Assembly: GCA_023376005.1 (NCBI GenBank)
Contig: CM042145.1
Span: 66,943,698 to 67,007,697 of the forward strand
Direction: 5' to 3'
DNA: 64,000 nt
From: Doryteuthis pealeii
Taxonomy: Eukaryota > Mollusca > Cephalopoda > Myopsida > Loliginidae
The position numbers were made by a program, and so were the translations under genes. This document shows, in pieces, positions 22,801 through 36,209 of this stretch. Position 1 is the first letter of the stretch; each line of letters starts with the position of its first letter. The notes beneath the pieces were generated by a model. The model was not told where the DNA came from, searched no databases, and was given only the letters and a program-made list of their open reading frames with translations.

Positions 22801-25800
22801 TCCCTTTCACTCGCTCCATCTGTCCTGCACAATAAACCTGTTTGATGAACCGACTGAGCAAGCCATCACGGATATGTCGTTCCGCGCCACGCCTATGTGA
22901 AATTTCGCGTTAAGGAGTATGTTATTTTCATTGCATCCACCTCCTCACAATAGGTATAAATAGAAAAAGTATTTAACCCGTATATAAAAGACCAATACAG
23001 ATTGCGTACTGTGAGTCGATTTGTTTCGTGGTCAAATTGAATCGGAGTCGTTCATGAAGTCGTATAGTTATAGTTGGCTATAGGGTTACATTAATTAGAA
23101 AAATCAAATATTATTCAGTTTTTGTCCCTCATCCTCATTGTAATAGGAAGTTGAATAATATATCCAGTGTTCTAATACAAAAGATATCTTGCCGTAAAAA
23201 GAGGTGTCATTTTATATATTATATGAAAAAGTACTAAACTATATTTAACAACCTACTATCCTATAGTAATGGATGGGGATCACGTAATAAGCGGGTGAAA
23301 TTAATCATAGACATCCAATGTTTGTTTTAATACAAATATTGCCGCGCCTTAAAGTTCCAGTTGATTATATAGACAGGGTCTGCATTCGTAGGCTCTATCG
23401 TTGTTTAACTTATTGCTGGTAGGGCTAATTTATGTCTAACGATTGAGAAAGTATTTCCTACCACGGCTGAATGTTCCTCGTGTGCTTAATATTTAGAGTA
23501 TGATGAAGGAGTTTGACTAACCGTTGTGATCATAAAATCGCATCCTATGTTAAAGTATTATTAACTTAAAAATAACTAAGTAGATTTCTGTTCACAAAGT
23601 CGCGTCGTATCCCTTGAATAAGACTTGTGATTGCTTAGCAATTTAGAGCGTTGTACAATAGGAATCATCATAACAAATATTCTAGTAGTTTAATTGTACA
23701 TACGACTCAGCTCACAATTTCCTTTGACCAATTAATGAAGAAAATACATTGTTTCCCTTGTCTGTGTTTTTATGTATTTTGGCAGGAAGCAGATCTCAAC
23801 CCAGTTCTATGATTTCGTTCCCGGAATATCGCAATAGGGTTAGTGATGCTGGTCTTTTGCTAAAGATTGAATTAGATATTTCGAAGTCAGGTATAGTTAA
23901 TTTAATTGTACAATGAATTTTATTTGAAGATAGAATTCTTCGAAGCAGATCGGTTTTGGAGTAATTCCGTGTGATAAAACAGAATCGAAACTGATGACCT
24001 GACTCAAAGCGACCTTACGATGCCTGGCCTGACTAAAAACATAGATGTTGACAACACTCAGAAAGAATATGAGTCAGAGGGGAAAAATGTGGCCACTAGT
24101 TTATTCGTCCTCATCTCTGTTGTAAGAAGTGTCAAGAAATTGGAGGCTAAGGGGAAAAGGAAAATGGAACTTTGTTATAGAAGCGAAGATTGCGAGGGGA
24201 ATTATGAGTGGACTACCATAGTGCATCGCCAACTGTTTATTTTACGTATATAATAACAGACCTATATTAGGCCATAGAACGTTAAGCACCAACATGTATT
24301 TCTATCCTTTTTAACGAAAAGTGACGAAAGAAAATTTATAAGTCGAAAAGAAGCAGAAAAAAAAAGGAAAATAGACATGAATGCCAAGAAGCTTAGACGA
24401 AAGTAGAGACTCACCAATGAAATCCAAGAATGAAGACGTAAGTGAAGTTGCATATGAATGGAAGTATACGAAAGGAAGAGGAGACCACGAGAAAAAGTTC
24501 GCATAGTATATGAAGAAGAGAGGAAGAAGAAGCTGACCACACTTCTCACACCTATATCCGAATTGCATAAGCGCATCCAAATGAGGGAGAAATAAAGACG
24601 GCATAGTCGCTGACAGCGGGCGAGTGAGAAGAAAGTGTTTGGACGGCAAGTGAAATCTGGTAACGACTGCTATTGTGAAGTTGGAGCTGTGTGTTCGGTT
24701 GGGAAAGGAATTGCATTTCGTTTGCTGGAGAACTTGCAAATAGAAAGGATGATATATTTACCTTTGATCCTTTTGCGGCCCTTTTCAAAATCAATTTCCC
24801 GAGGAGAATATAGTTGTTTAGTGTTTTTTAGGATTACTCAGTTGATACTACGGAATGATTGTTGAGTTTTTATTTGTATCGGTTTGTGATGAGTTAGATT
24901 TTCTATATGATGGACCAGTATATTTCACCATTGTTTGAGTTACGGTTACTTCCTGTCGGTAAGCGGGTCGAATTTATGTGTTTTCGTATGGCCATGTCTA
25001 TCTATACTGCCATTAGAATATTTAGAAATGGATGTACTATAATTCTTAGGTAAATACCTATGACACGAAACATGGACTTAGCCACAAATGGTATATATTT
25101 AACAGAGATACAGCTACTCAAACGAGTAGTTACCAAGATTACGAGTTTCTTCGCTGTAAGCTGAAAACAAGGAAACCCTTCCATTGTACGTTTGATTATA
25201 TTATTGCATGAATACAATCTTTTCCCTACATTTATAATCGTGTTGAGTTATTATTTATGACCCGTAAACAGGTCATAACAGTATTGAATGAGTTATAGTT
25301 CTAGTTCTAATCAGATAGGTCATAATAGGTGGTTCATGATCTACTAATTCAAAATGAGGCTCTCAGTCAAATCGTTCTTGCCCATTCATTTTTAGAGAGT
25401 GACAGAGGTTGATGAAAGATGGTATAGTGACGAACAAGGGAGTAAAATATTGATAGAGTTAGTGTATGGTCAATGAGATAAAAATAATAATGGCGTAGTG
25501 CTAGAATATTAAATAGTGAAATATACTTTGATTCGAAGAAGCAATTGCTTGTCATAAGAAATAAACAAACATTCCAAAAAATCTTATTCGACGGAATGTG
25601 TTAAGCGCTGCTGAATAGATTAAATACTCGACCCACATGGTGGTCATTTTTACATCTACAAAATTCTTTTGAAGATGCCTCACAAAATTTCAAAAGTTAT
25701 CTATTATTTCTAGTTAAATATGCTTTTGTTAGTTGAAAGTGTTATAGCGTGAGGGTTTGGTTACTGAAAGTGATCGATCATATTTGGGTCATTAGCAAAA

Positions 25801-28800
25801 AATCGGGTAGGTAAGTGTTTCTAGTTTGAAGGTTTGTTTTTTTATTGTAGGTGCTGAAATACTTTTTGCTCAGTTGAATTGCTGATTGAGCAATACCTGA
25901 ATGTGTGTGTATGCTGCGTTGATAATGGTTTGTATTAGTGAATACAGTAGAAAAAAAAACCTGAATAACGATGCCGATTAAGAAAGCAGGGCACAAGATG
26001 TCAGGGAAGCGGGGAGGTATTTGTTTAGTAAGATACTGTTAAAATATTTTCCGCCAATCATCGGCATCTTCTTAACCTTAAGCTTACGAAGTAAACAAGA
26101 GCTGTGTCTTAAATTATATAGGGTGAGTCGCGAGGGCTGTTACATGGAAGTTTCATGTGGAAATGAGATAAATAATATCACAGTACAAGCAGGTTTCATT
26201 AAGCCAATGGATAATAAACCACACAAGCTTATTCTGTCCACGGAGGCACAGTAATAAAGTGGGGTTGAGTGTATATTAGGGAGATGATCTTCATTTCCGA
26301 CAAGTCTATGCTTGTTTGTATCAGCACTTCTTTGTGTCAAATGTGAGAGATTTATTATAGATCTGTAAGTCAGGGTCCTGATGACCCGTGAATAGTAATG
26401 GTGATCAATAATAGAATGTGAAAAGGAGCACGGAGCAATGGGAGTCATTTGGCGTTTTGAAAAATCAATTTTTGTGGTGAATCGGGACAGACGACAATCA
26501 CGTACCATTTAGAATAAATGATGTATTTATTAATTGATTTTTTATATTGCTTATTTTATCGTAATATATTTTATATTCTTTATCCACATTATCACAATTA
26601 GTTCCAAAAATTACAAAGAATAGAAAATAAACATAATCAAAAGAAAAATTACTTTCGTTTCCTTACTCACGATTTTTATTCAAGTTTTCAAATGTTTTAA
26701 AGGTGACCATTTGCGCAATCAATATTTATAATACCACTTCATTCAGAATGTTAATCTGGAAATAATTTATTAATAGCATCAATAATATCCTGGAATATCT
26801 GGTGTACGTAGATTCAAACAGATTTTACATTTTCAAAGATTAAAGATATTCTTCCAGTCTGATGGCATCTCTTTGCACAGAGAACAGATTTCCCATGAAT
26901 TCTATGCATCATAATTACAATATCATAAAAACTTACAATTTTGATTCTTAGAAATTCCTTTGAATGAAAATGAAAGATATCTCTTTTACAGCGGTCACCG
27001 GTTAACTTAGTAAACTGTTGAAACATGCCTTAAAAAACACGTTCACAAACTACGCTGTTGGTATCTTCGTATGAGAGCAGTTCTCAATCTCATTTTGAGT
27101 GTAGCAGAAAATATGTATTTTCAGAGCTTTTTCTCGTATTATACAAAATTATTCATATTAAAAGACTTCCGATTTTGTATTTGTATACTATGATGATAGC
27201 TGGTATTATGAAGCCAAAGGTGAAAGCCCAAAATAAAGAAAATCAAAAAAAGAAACGGAAAACTAAGCTTTTTTCATTATATAATAAAAACAGAACTCGG
27301 TTTACAGAGCGAGATCAAAGGCCACAGGTCTTATCACGGCAAATATTAACACTTATTTTCACACGCTGTATTATAACAGCTAAACTGCATTAAAGTAATC
27401 TGTAGACGTATAAAACGAAACCAAAGAATGTGCTTCGAGAGACATATTATATATATAGAAATGAAGGATGATGCGATTAGAGAAAAAAATCAAAGATTAT
27501 TTACGTATAGTTTGATGGAATCTCGGTGAGTCTCCAACTGCCAAGGAGAGAAGGTAGTAATCGATACATTAATATAGATAGTAGTAGTAAGAATATAGTG
27601 AATATAGAGAGTATCAGTATATGATATAGGGGAATGGGGAGAGAGAGAATAGAATAATATGTATAGAATTGAGACGCGCTGAGATATTAAAACAGATAAG
27701 GAAAAAAAGAAACAATCGATGAGATTGCAAAAGAATGTAAGGATTATAGATAGAAACATTTTATCTTAGTTTCTACTGATATAGTATTAGGTTGGATATA
27801 ATAGGAAGTATATATATATATATGTATACTAATAAGTGATATAATGTAGGATAGATATATAATCAGATATATTGTCGCCTCGAGAGGGGGAATTAAATAG
27901 ACTACTCCCCTAGATTTTAAAAAAAAGTTAAAGTTTCTCGGTAACACACAAATGACATATTATTTATTATTTGCGTAATTGAAAATGATACAGATAAAGA
28001 CGAGTATGTATTAGGGTAGCATATTTAATACAAATCTTCCTCTGCCGTATATGAACAAGCCTGAGGAATCAAATGTGATAAAATTAACATTTCAGTCCCC
28101 AAAAAATAAAATGTGTGGATTATCATATAAAGGCATGTATTATTTACTGGGCTAATTATTAGATCTATGTTTAATTAGCTATAGTTTTAGTTGCTAGAAT
28201 ATTTTGTAATGGAATATACCTGAAGAGGATATCCGTTTATGATTTAAGTGTTGTCAATATAAATAATGACCATGCTACTGACATTTTCGTTAGATGCAAT
28301 ATGATTTTTTTATTTTAGGGGTGTAATGTAATTTGGGTAATATAATATATATATATATATATATATAATAATATATATATATATATTATATACTATATAT
28401 ATATATTTTTTATATATATAAATATATAGTAATATATAATATATATATAACCTTTTTTACTGGATTATATAATGAAATTTGTATTTTTACTGTGTTTAGC
28501 TTACGTTTCTGTTTAGACTAATTTTTATCTTATCGATTAGCTAAGAACTGGCGGTTTATTTTAGTATTTCTTTCGAAATATCCTTAAAACATTAAATTTT
28601 TGTAAATAAATACACATCATTTTTCTCTTTTTTCACCCTGAGGACTTCAGCTCTCTTTCTTTTTGCACTCTTTGTTTTTCTTTTTACTCATTTTTTTTTC
28701 TTTTTCTCAATTTTAGCTATGCTTTTCAATTCACCCCTATCTTTGTTTCCTCTCTTGCTTTTTTCTTTGTTCTATAATTCTTTTTCTTTTCTTTTGATTT

Positions 28801-28900
28801 CTTTCAGAATCTGTATCATGTCTTTCCATTTATACTAATTCGACTTTTCCAATTTAATTTTTAATAGCGCTTATTTCTCCTTTTTCTTATTCCTTTTCTG
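22801..28900. other. Right part of segment A, low-quality non-coding
   Basis: Matches 51,081 to about 56,235 with many indels. Holds noisy versions of a (GAA)n array (24,316-24,530), two AT arrays (27,800-27,870 and 28,340-28,450) and a T/C-rich tract (28,620-28,900) that runs into the gap. The open frames in 24.2-24.8 kb come from the GAA region and are not genes. Confidence 0.6.
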
Positions 28901-29000
28901 NNNNNNNNNNNNNNNNNNNNNNNNNNNNNNNNNNNNNNNNNNNNNNNNNNNNNNNNNNNNNNNNNNNNNNNNNNNNNNNNNNNNNNNNNNNNNNNNNNNN
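28901..29000. other. Assembly gap of exactly 100 N
   Basis: A run of 100 N bases, a conventional placeholder for a gap of unknown size. It separates the end of segment A, inside a T/C-rich tract, from the start of the inverted segment B. Confidence 0.98.
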
Positions 29001-29530
29001 AAAAAGTCAATATTTGCAGAATTTTTAGGGGCATGCAACGGAGTTAAATAAATGCACTACCGAGATTTTGCACTCCTTGGACTAACGAGTACGGCTTAAT
29101 GAAATTAAACTATAGAAAAGTAAAAGAGATGAGGGCTTGTAGTGCAGAATAGAAGACTGGGATGGAGCAGGTTTTTCTACTAAACAATCATGCGAGCAAA
29201 CAATCAAATCAGCTACATTGTAGTACATATTTCTCTGTTCGCAGGATTTTATTGATAGGTTGCCAGTGTTTGAAAAAGAAAGTTGATCTGAAGAAACTCG
29301 GTAGTCTCAGATACCCACGGATTGAAATTCGACCATAATCGCTATATACCCGTCTTTAGGCTTTTTTCTTTACAATTACTATGCTCTATGTATAAAATTA
29401 AACATTGAGCTCTCAAACCTGACCTGAGCTTTGCAGCACCCAAACTGTTGGAGGAAAGGCGCACATTTTTAGAATCATCCTAATACAAAAAACTGGGGTT
29501 ACCCCACCAAACAAAATATATATAATATTT

Positions 29531-30337
29531 TTAAACAAGGGAGTCTGTGGTAGGTCTGTCCAAACACTTATTAATAGGAAACCTCCAATTACGTTGAGAA
29601 AATCCTAAAATCAGAATTAGATAAGTACTTCGAAGTAAATAAAATCCACCATGCATACTTCTTTGAAATATAGCATAGGGTAACACAGGGAAGTATATGA
29701 GGAAGCGAGAAACTTACATGAAAAGTGTGGTTACATAGCGAATCGAGCCTGATTGACATTTGTGGGAGCAAAAAAAAAAAAAAAAAAATAAGAAATATAA
29801 AAAGAAGAAAAATATAAATCAATAGAAAGATAAATATAGAGAGAAGAAAACCAGAAAAATAATAAAAATGAAACAAAATAATAATATAAGAAAAAGATTA
29901 TGGCGACCAAGAGAGGATACCACTTGAACGTTGGTGAGTAGGACGGAGAACGAGGGCTTAATATAGATCTCACATAAGATGTTTACACAAGCCATGGAGA
30001 GTTTGTTCATTCTAAGAGAAAGCGTACAATAAACAGTCCGAGAGGAGGCGTGCTCACTATGCCCAAGAGATTAGAACCAGGTAGCCGACAGCGAGTGGGA
30101 CACCCAAATACAATGTGGAATTGTGAATAAAAGGGGCACTTAGGTATTTCCTTTAGGAGATCGGGAACGGCCTAGGCCCGTTTGCACCGAACGTCGACAA
30201 ATGAACCAAAAATATACCAACATAATGAAGGAATGAAACATATCAACACGTTAGTTAGGATCGCAGAAGACAGATATCCTAAAAACTCAGCATACATTAC
30301 ATGTGTAAGATTCAAGGTTATAACAAGTCATAACTAG
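29531..30337 (+). pseudogene. Gag-like protein with degenerate zinc knuckle (copy B)
   Basis: Same frame as 47,842-48,592 but on the + strand here. The capsid-like part begins after CAAGGGAGTCTGTG. The knuckle region (TGGAATTGTGAATAAAAGGG, then CACTTAGGTATTTCCTTTAG) again has TTT at the fourth ligand. An A-run at 29,769-29,787 occurs where A and C have normal sequence, which is a clear local error. Confidence 0.5.
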
Positions 30338-32448
30338 TTGAACATAACAAACTCCGACACGTTTGTGAACCAAAACATTTTATATTTATACAGCACAGGA
30401 AATGACAAAATACAGAAAAAATAACATGTACATGAACATTAAAGACGTAAACATATAAAATCACTTACGATGATGAGGGCCAGAGTTGGGCCGAAGTCCC
30501 ACGAGAAGGGACAAAGTCTAACCCATGTGGTTTAGCCAGAAGAAGGAGAAAAGAGAAGAAGCGTTTGAAATAGCCGCTTAATACCTAGCCCCTTGATGAG
30601 AACCAGCGACAACCAGCGGAAAGATAAATCCTCCAGGCCAAGGAGATAGTTCCCACACATGCGAAGGAGACAAGTAGTTAAAATTAAAAGATGAATTAAT
30701 TACAAGAAGGAAATAGGTACGGATTGTTAAAGAGAATTGATGTATCTTTTTGATGAGTCATTAGAGCAATGTTTCACAAAAATCCCCATGTGTTTATGAT
30801 AAATGCGACTGTGCATACAGTGAAAATCAACGGCGGCCTCAATAAGCTAGACTTTAGCAAGGCGGTTCCTCTAAACGATTCTGTCCCCAGAAAAGCAACA
30901 AAACTAAAGACCGACTATCGTAGACGATAGAAAATGTACAGATTGACATCGTGCAGCTAAAAAAAGAGAGTCGAATATTTCCGAAGTGACAGTCGATATG
31001 TAGGGGCAACTTTTCCAGTTCATTTAATTCAGATTATGATGGGAACGAAGAGATATACTGCTCGAGGAAGAGGTATCGGTGGCGGTGCCGATGGAAATAT
31101 GTCATATTTTATAGTTAGGAACGTCACAGATCGATGAGGAAAGCGATCTGCTGAAGTGAGGCAAAGGGAGTCTGAAGAAACCATATATGATAGCGATAAA
31201 ATAGCAGAAGCTCCGGAAGAGAGAGCGTGGTTCACGTTGCTGCTACAATAGTTGAGGAGAAGGATGAGAAAATTAAGGTTCAATGAGGAAAAGGTGTTAA
31301 AGTTAAATGAAAAAGAAGATGAAGGACCGGTTAATTTACTGAAATTAAATTGAATTGAGGGTACGGATAATGCCTCTAACAAATTAGAATAGATGCAAAA
31401 GTTAAGTTAGATCCAAGCACAGGGTGAGCTCCAATATCTGCTGAATGTAGGCAAATACAGGAGCTTGAGGATTTGTAACTGGTCAATAATTCGAGTTTCT
31501 CCTCGGAATAAAAAACAGACAGTTTTTAATGAAAGATCCTTATTCTGCATACGAGCCAAACTTAGTTCTAAGAAGGTCGTGTTGAATGTTAACTTAGAAT
31601 TAAAGATGTTTTGATAAAAAGATAACAGCACGAAGGTTGAGAAGAAAAAGGAAAAGAGCTGAAGAATAATTTGCATAAAAAAAGTGGAATGAAACACTGA
31701 AAGAGAAAAAAGTTAAAATTACAAGCAGGACATGAAAAAAGAAGGAGGAAATAATATTTTACCAAAAGAAAGAAGAAAAAATGAAACAAGAAAAAAAATG
31801 AAAAAGAATGAAATAACTGACGAGAAACATTAATACAAATAAGGTAATGAAAGAAAAAAAGAGACGAAGAGAAATTAATTTATAAACTTTTTTATTGGCG
31901 TTTAAACGTGAAAAGTAAAGAAAAAAGAGAAGAACATTACTGAACTGGAAAAGAAAAACAGAAGCAAATTAAATGAGGGACAGCAGATGTGATGTATGAA
32001 TTTTGTTGATATTTGTGTATTTCTTATGTTCATGTATTGTGAAGCAGAGAGAGATGAAAGAGAGGATGCAAAAGGGAAAAGTAGTTACGTAATTAGTTAA
32101 AATTCATATCCAAACTATTTAAGGTGGCCCGATGAATTTTGTTAAGGCAGGTGAGGCATTGTACATAATTAGGGATTTTGGGTTGCAAAAATTCAGCTTA
32201 GTAAAAGTAAATTATGATGGAATAATGAAAGAAAGAAATATTTTGAAAAAAATATTTTGAAAGAAAGAATCTAGCAGGGTATGCAATGTGAATGTTTGTT
32301 TAAAGATTTTCGGGAGAATTAAAAACAGTTGGAAAGGATTGTTTGGTTAAAATGTGCGGCAATGTAATTATGATAATACATATAATTATAACATGGAATT
32401 AAGATAGAGTGGTACGTGAAGAAAATATTAGCTAATAGAGGGTAATAT

Positions 32449-32860
32449 AAAATAAGGGGCGAATAGTCAAACAGTGAGTGAAGGGAGCAATGATGCTGGG
32501 ATGCAAGCGCGACGAGACCTTAGCCTATTCGAGAAAAGCAGCCGGCCTTCTTGTTTCTTTCTTCCTCTCCCCAACCTGATCACTTAGTTGACATCGAGAG
32601 ATCATAAGTTTATAAAGCGAACTATGCCAAATCTTTATTATAAACATTCTTTCTATCTCTCGTTTGCGGCGTTAACGACTACAATAATTGTCACGGCCAA
32701 GGATAAATATTGTTGGACAAGAGTTTCGGTTGGTTGTTTTTAATCAGCCAGCTTACCACGGATCTGTAATTTACAGGGTCATTTTCCTACACTACGAAAC
32801 GAGCCCATATAAGCGAACAAAGACTCACTACGTTATATTCTCAGCACTGGATATACCATA
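32449..32860 (+). repeat. Long direct repeat L1 (LTR-like), copy B
   Basis: Inverted counterpart of 16,505-16,925 and 45,248-45,655. L2 is absent from B because B starts inside the element. Confidence 0.55.
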
Positions 32861-33233
32861 CGTTATTGAAACTCAGATTAGCTAAAAGCAATGAGTGAAG
32901 TAGGATACTCAAACTTAAACCAAAAGAGAGCAACATCGCACCCCCTTCGTACAGCATTTAACAAATACTTTCCTACCACTACATCAAATAATCGAGAATC
33001 GTGGGACATTGTAAAATGTAAAGCAAAACTAAAAGATAGTTTTCAAACACAGGCAATTGACATCGTTATCAAATAACCTTAGAGAAGAACTCAATAAAAC
33101 TAATAATAAAGTAAGCGAGCCGAAGCGAGAAGCGGTAAATCACAATACTTTACAACCATTTAGTATTAAGAACACTTATGTTGCAGGGAATAATAGCCGA
33201 TCATTTCTAGCATTAAACTTAAAAGACTTTTAA

Positions 33234-33650
33234 AAATGTACCACTAATCAAAATTGTAAATTTATTACTGGCTGTACACAGCAATGTGTTGGAAAGGTCA
33301 GAAAGCTATTTATCTTAGACAACACTATAGATATAGAATCAAATCGATGAATCCCAGTAACAAATAACGGTAGAACAACAGTTCGCTCAAACGTCACGAT
33401 CTTCAACAGATTTTCAACATTTACCATCGTAGGAGAATTGAAAAATACATCAACATAATGTATAATTGAATGGAGGAATATAAATGGAAAAAATAAAAAT
33501 CTGATACTGTGAACTTTGATATGGGAACTTATTTACCAAGCTGCTAATAAAATGTGGGGGCGTCGACTAACGACGATTAACAATACATCCACCACTGTTG
33601 ACCACATCTTAACTTGGAAGAACACTAATTGAAAATAATAAACTCGATTA
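33234..33650 (+). pseudogene. GIY-YIG-like endonuclease fragment (copy B)
   Basis: Counterpart of 44,400-44,830. This copy reads CTTNQN then shifts frame, and lacks the TAG that A and C share just after CVGK. The upstream block AGNNSRSFLALNLKDF is most readable in this copy. Confidence 0.45.
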
Positions 33651-34336
33651 GTCAGATCCTTCACAACAGACGCCAAAGTATATTATATATAAAAGCAATA
33701 AAGAAATTTAACCGGAAGTTTCTCACACAATATGGAAAAGGTTCAATGGTTAAGAGATGCTGTTTGTCTGTCTCTTAGCCAAAACTTTCTTACTACTCAT
33801 TCACAATTCCCTTAGTAATTACGTCCCATTCTCCATGGGTCTATTTTATTCAAACCTCCATATTAAGGAAAATGATTTACATTATTAATACTGCTGATCA
33901 TATCTACACCACTAATAACATGCAATGTAGTTTATTCAAGGATCTTTAATTTCCTGTTTAAACAGAAATATTCAAAAAATGATTATATCATGATTTTAAT
34001 ATGTAGAAATAGATTAAAAATTTTTATAGACTATATTTCATAAAAAAAGTTTAATGATTAAGAAGGGTGTTATTAACTTCAACTAGTCTAAGTAGAATTT
34101 TGATAAGATAAACAAACAAATAATAAAGCAATAAGAATGTAACAATATATAAATTATAAAAATTAAAAATTATTAAAAAAATTATAAAATAATAAAAAAA
34201 ATGATAATATAAAATTATAAATATAAAAATAAATATAAAACAAGATTATTATTACTATACTAATATACTATATATATATATATATTAATATTATATATAT
34301 TTAAAACTATACGTATATAATAGAAAACAAATAAAA

Positions 34337-34571
34337 AGTCGTCGGGCGGCCTAAAGTCGGTGTCAGCCAGTCGGTGAGGTGTCTATCCCCTTTTCACTAG
34401 CGCTAGACCAAGGAGATTGTTGGGTCTAGGGATGAAGCGCCCACCTACCATCAGCTCCTTACTTACCGCACAGATCCCTGTGCTACTTATACGCTTAGTT
34501 TGGAGGACCGTATCGAACTAGGAACGTGTGGTTTCTAGACCCAACGCTCTACGACTGAGCTAACCCGGTCC
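34337..34571 (-). mobile_element. tRNA-derived SINE (copy B)
   Basis: Reverse complement of the SINE at 14,735-14,985, ending in the complement of the tRNA-like head (GCTAACCCGGTCC). Several single-base losses relative to A and C. Confidence 0.8.
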
Positions 34572-34943
34572 ATTACAATATAATGATGATAATTAAAACA
34601 TAATCCAGCACAAACAAATTATAGAAATAGTTAAGATTTATTATATTACCAAACAGCTACAATTATTACAACATCATAATTATCATATCAATTATACAGT
34701 AAACAATTCTCTTATCATTATTATAATTATAATTATATCATTATCATGATATGATTATGCAGTATTCATATAAGTTATAATGTACTATTGATATTTACAT
34801 CATATAACCATTTAGTTATAGTCTCCATCATCACAATTTATTTTCATTAATGAATTTTTTATTACCAATTACAAACCAATTTTAAAGTATTTTATTGTTA
34901 AATAGTTGTGATACTACAATATAATCATTAATCATATCATCAT

Positions 34944-35402
34944 TGTGCAATATGACCCTTGTGAGCTAGAACTGCCTAATGGAAGAGAGGAGGAATAAAT
35001 AACAAGGCTTAAAAAAATAGTGATGACCCAAAAGAGGAGAGCATGTTTTGACCGTAGCGTGACCGAACGAAGAATTGAGGGGCAAGCCGAGTCGGTGTTG
35101 ACCGGAAGTGGTGTTGACCGGATCAGTGGGTGGACGTGGGAATGGAAGAAAGGGTTCGTCCTCTTTTTGGCCGGCGTCCGTCGTAAGGGCACAGACCTGA
35201 TTAGAGCCCAGAATTTAGTAGTGTTCTCTCTCTCTCATTCTCTCGCCTCCCTCTCCCTGGTAGAAGCCACTAGACGAGCACGTAATAAAGGCTGGGAGTT
35301 GGTGACGACATGTTTCTCGGATGACTTTATCGGAGTTTTAGTACCAAGAAGAAAAAGGACTCGGGCATGATCGTTTTAGAACCGTGAGTATTACAACTAA
35401 CA
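34944..35402. mobile_element. Solo LTR (copy B)
   Basis: Inverted counterpart of 13,867-14,347, starting TGTGCAATATG and ending CAACTAACA, next to TCAT on both sides (the complement of the ATGA duplication). Its presence here and absence from C is inconsistent with B and C coming from one molecule over their whole length. Confidence 0.65.
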
Positions 35403-36209
35403 TCATATCATTCATCATTGCCAATAATCAATATATCAAATTATCAGTATCATAATTGTTACAATTTTATCCTCTAAAAGTATCCATTAAATTCAAATCA
35501 GATTTTTATTTAAATTTTGTACGAGTTAATATCCATTAGTCTCTCATAATACATATATGATCAGGAAATGGCTAATACGATGGTATTAATATTATTCATT
35601 TCATCACTAATTTAGATATAGTCAGAAGTAATAGATTATTCTAGAGATTAAAGTAATATTATCGTAGTTTTATAATTATACTCTTTAAAAACAGTTTCAT
35701 CATATAAATTATTTCTAATATTCAATATATTAACACTATTATAGTTATTAGTATAATTAGTATTATTGCAAATAATTTAGCTAATAAATAGATTACGGTT
35801 CAAATAATTTAGCTATAATTAAGCGAAATTATTTTGAACGTATAAGAAGAGACATATTGTAAATTCACACAGTATTTAAAGACTTATAAATTAATATTTA
35901 AGGAACTATTACTAATTACCTAATAAAGCAAATAAACGTGAATATAAAATTAAAAAAATCATCAATATTGAAAGGGAGAAAACTTTATATAAACCAAATC
36001 TACCATCAGTTCTATCCCATCCACATCCAAAAATAACCATTATAAATCAATAGCAATATAACAGAATCACAGCACCAAACAAAATATAGAAATTTTAGAT
36101 TCTTATTATATTACTAACATTACAATATAACAACACCAATATTAGCATTATCAATAATACAGTAAATATATCTACTTCTCTAGTTATATTAATTAATATT
36201 ACATTGATA

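Larger units (their letters stand above)
9902..28900 (+). repeat. Segment A: first copy of a 19-kb unit
   Basis: A matches segment C (39,135 to about 56,235) in direct orientation along its whole length and matches segment B (29,001-39,134) in inverted orientation from about 9,954 to 20,575. Differences are mostly single-base insertions and deletions. A is close to C up to about 17.5 kb. From about 18.5 kb to the gap it accumulates many extra bases, and its microsatellites are scrambled relative to C (for example 20,640-20,750 and 21,655-21,735). This looks like poorly polished sequence toward a contig end. Confidence 0.9.

Noticed and set aside
24262..24794. Overlapping reverse-strand frames of up to 142 codons in segment A
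   Set aside because: They lie over the error-rich GAA region. The C counterpart has a different frame structure, so no protein is shared.
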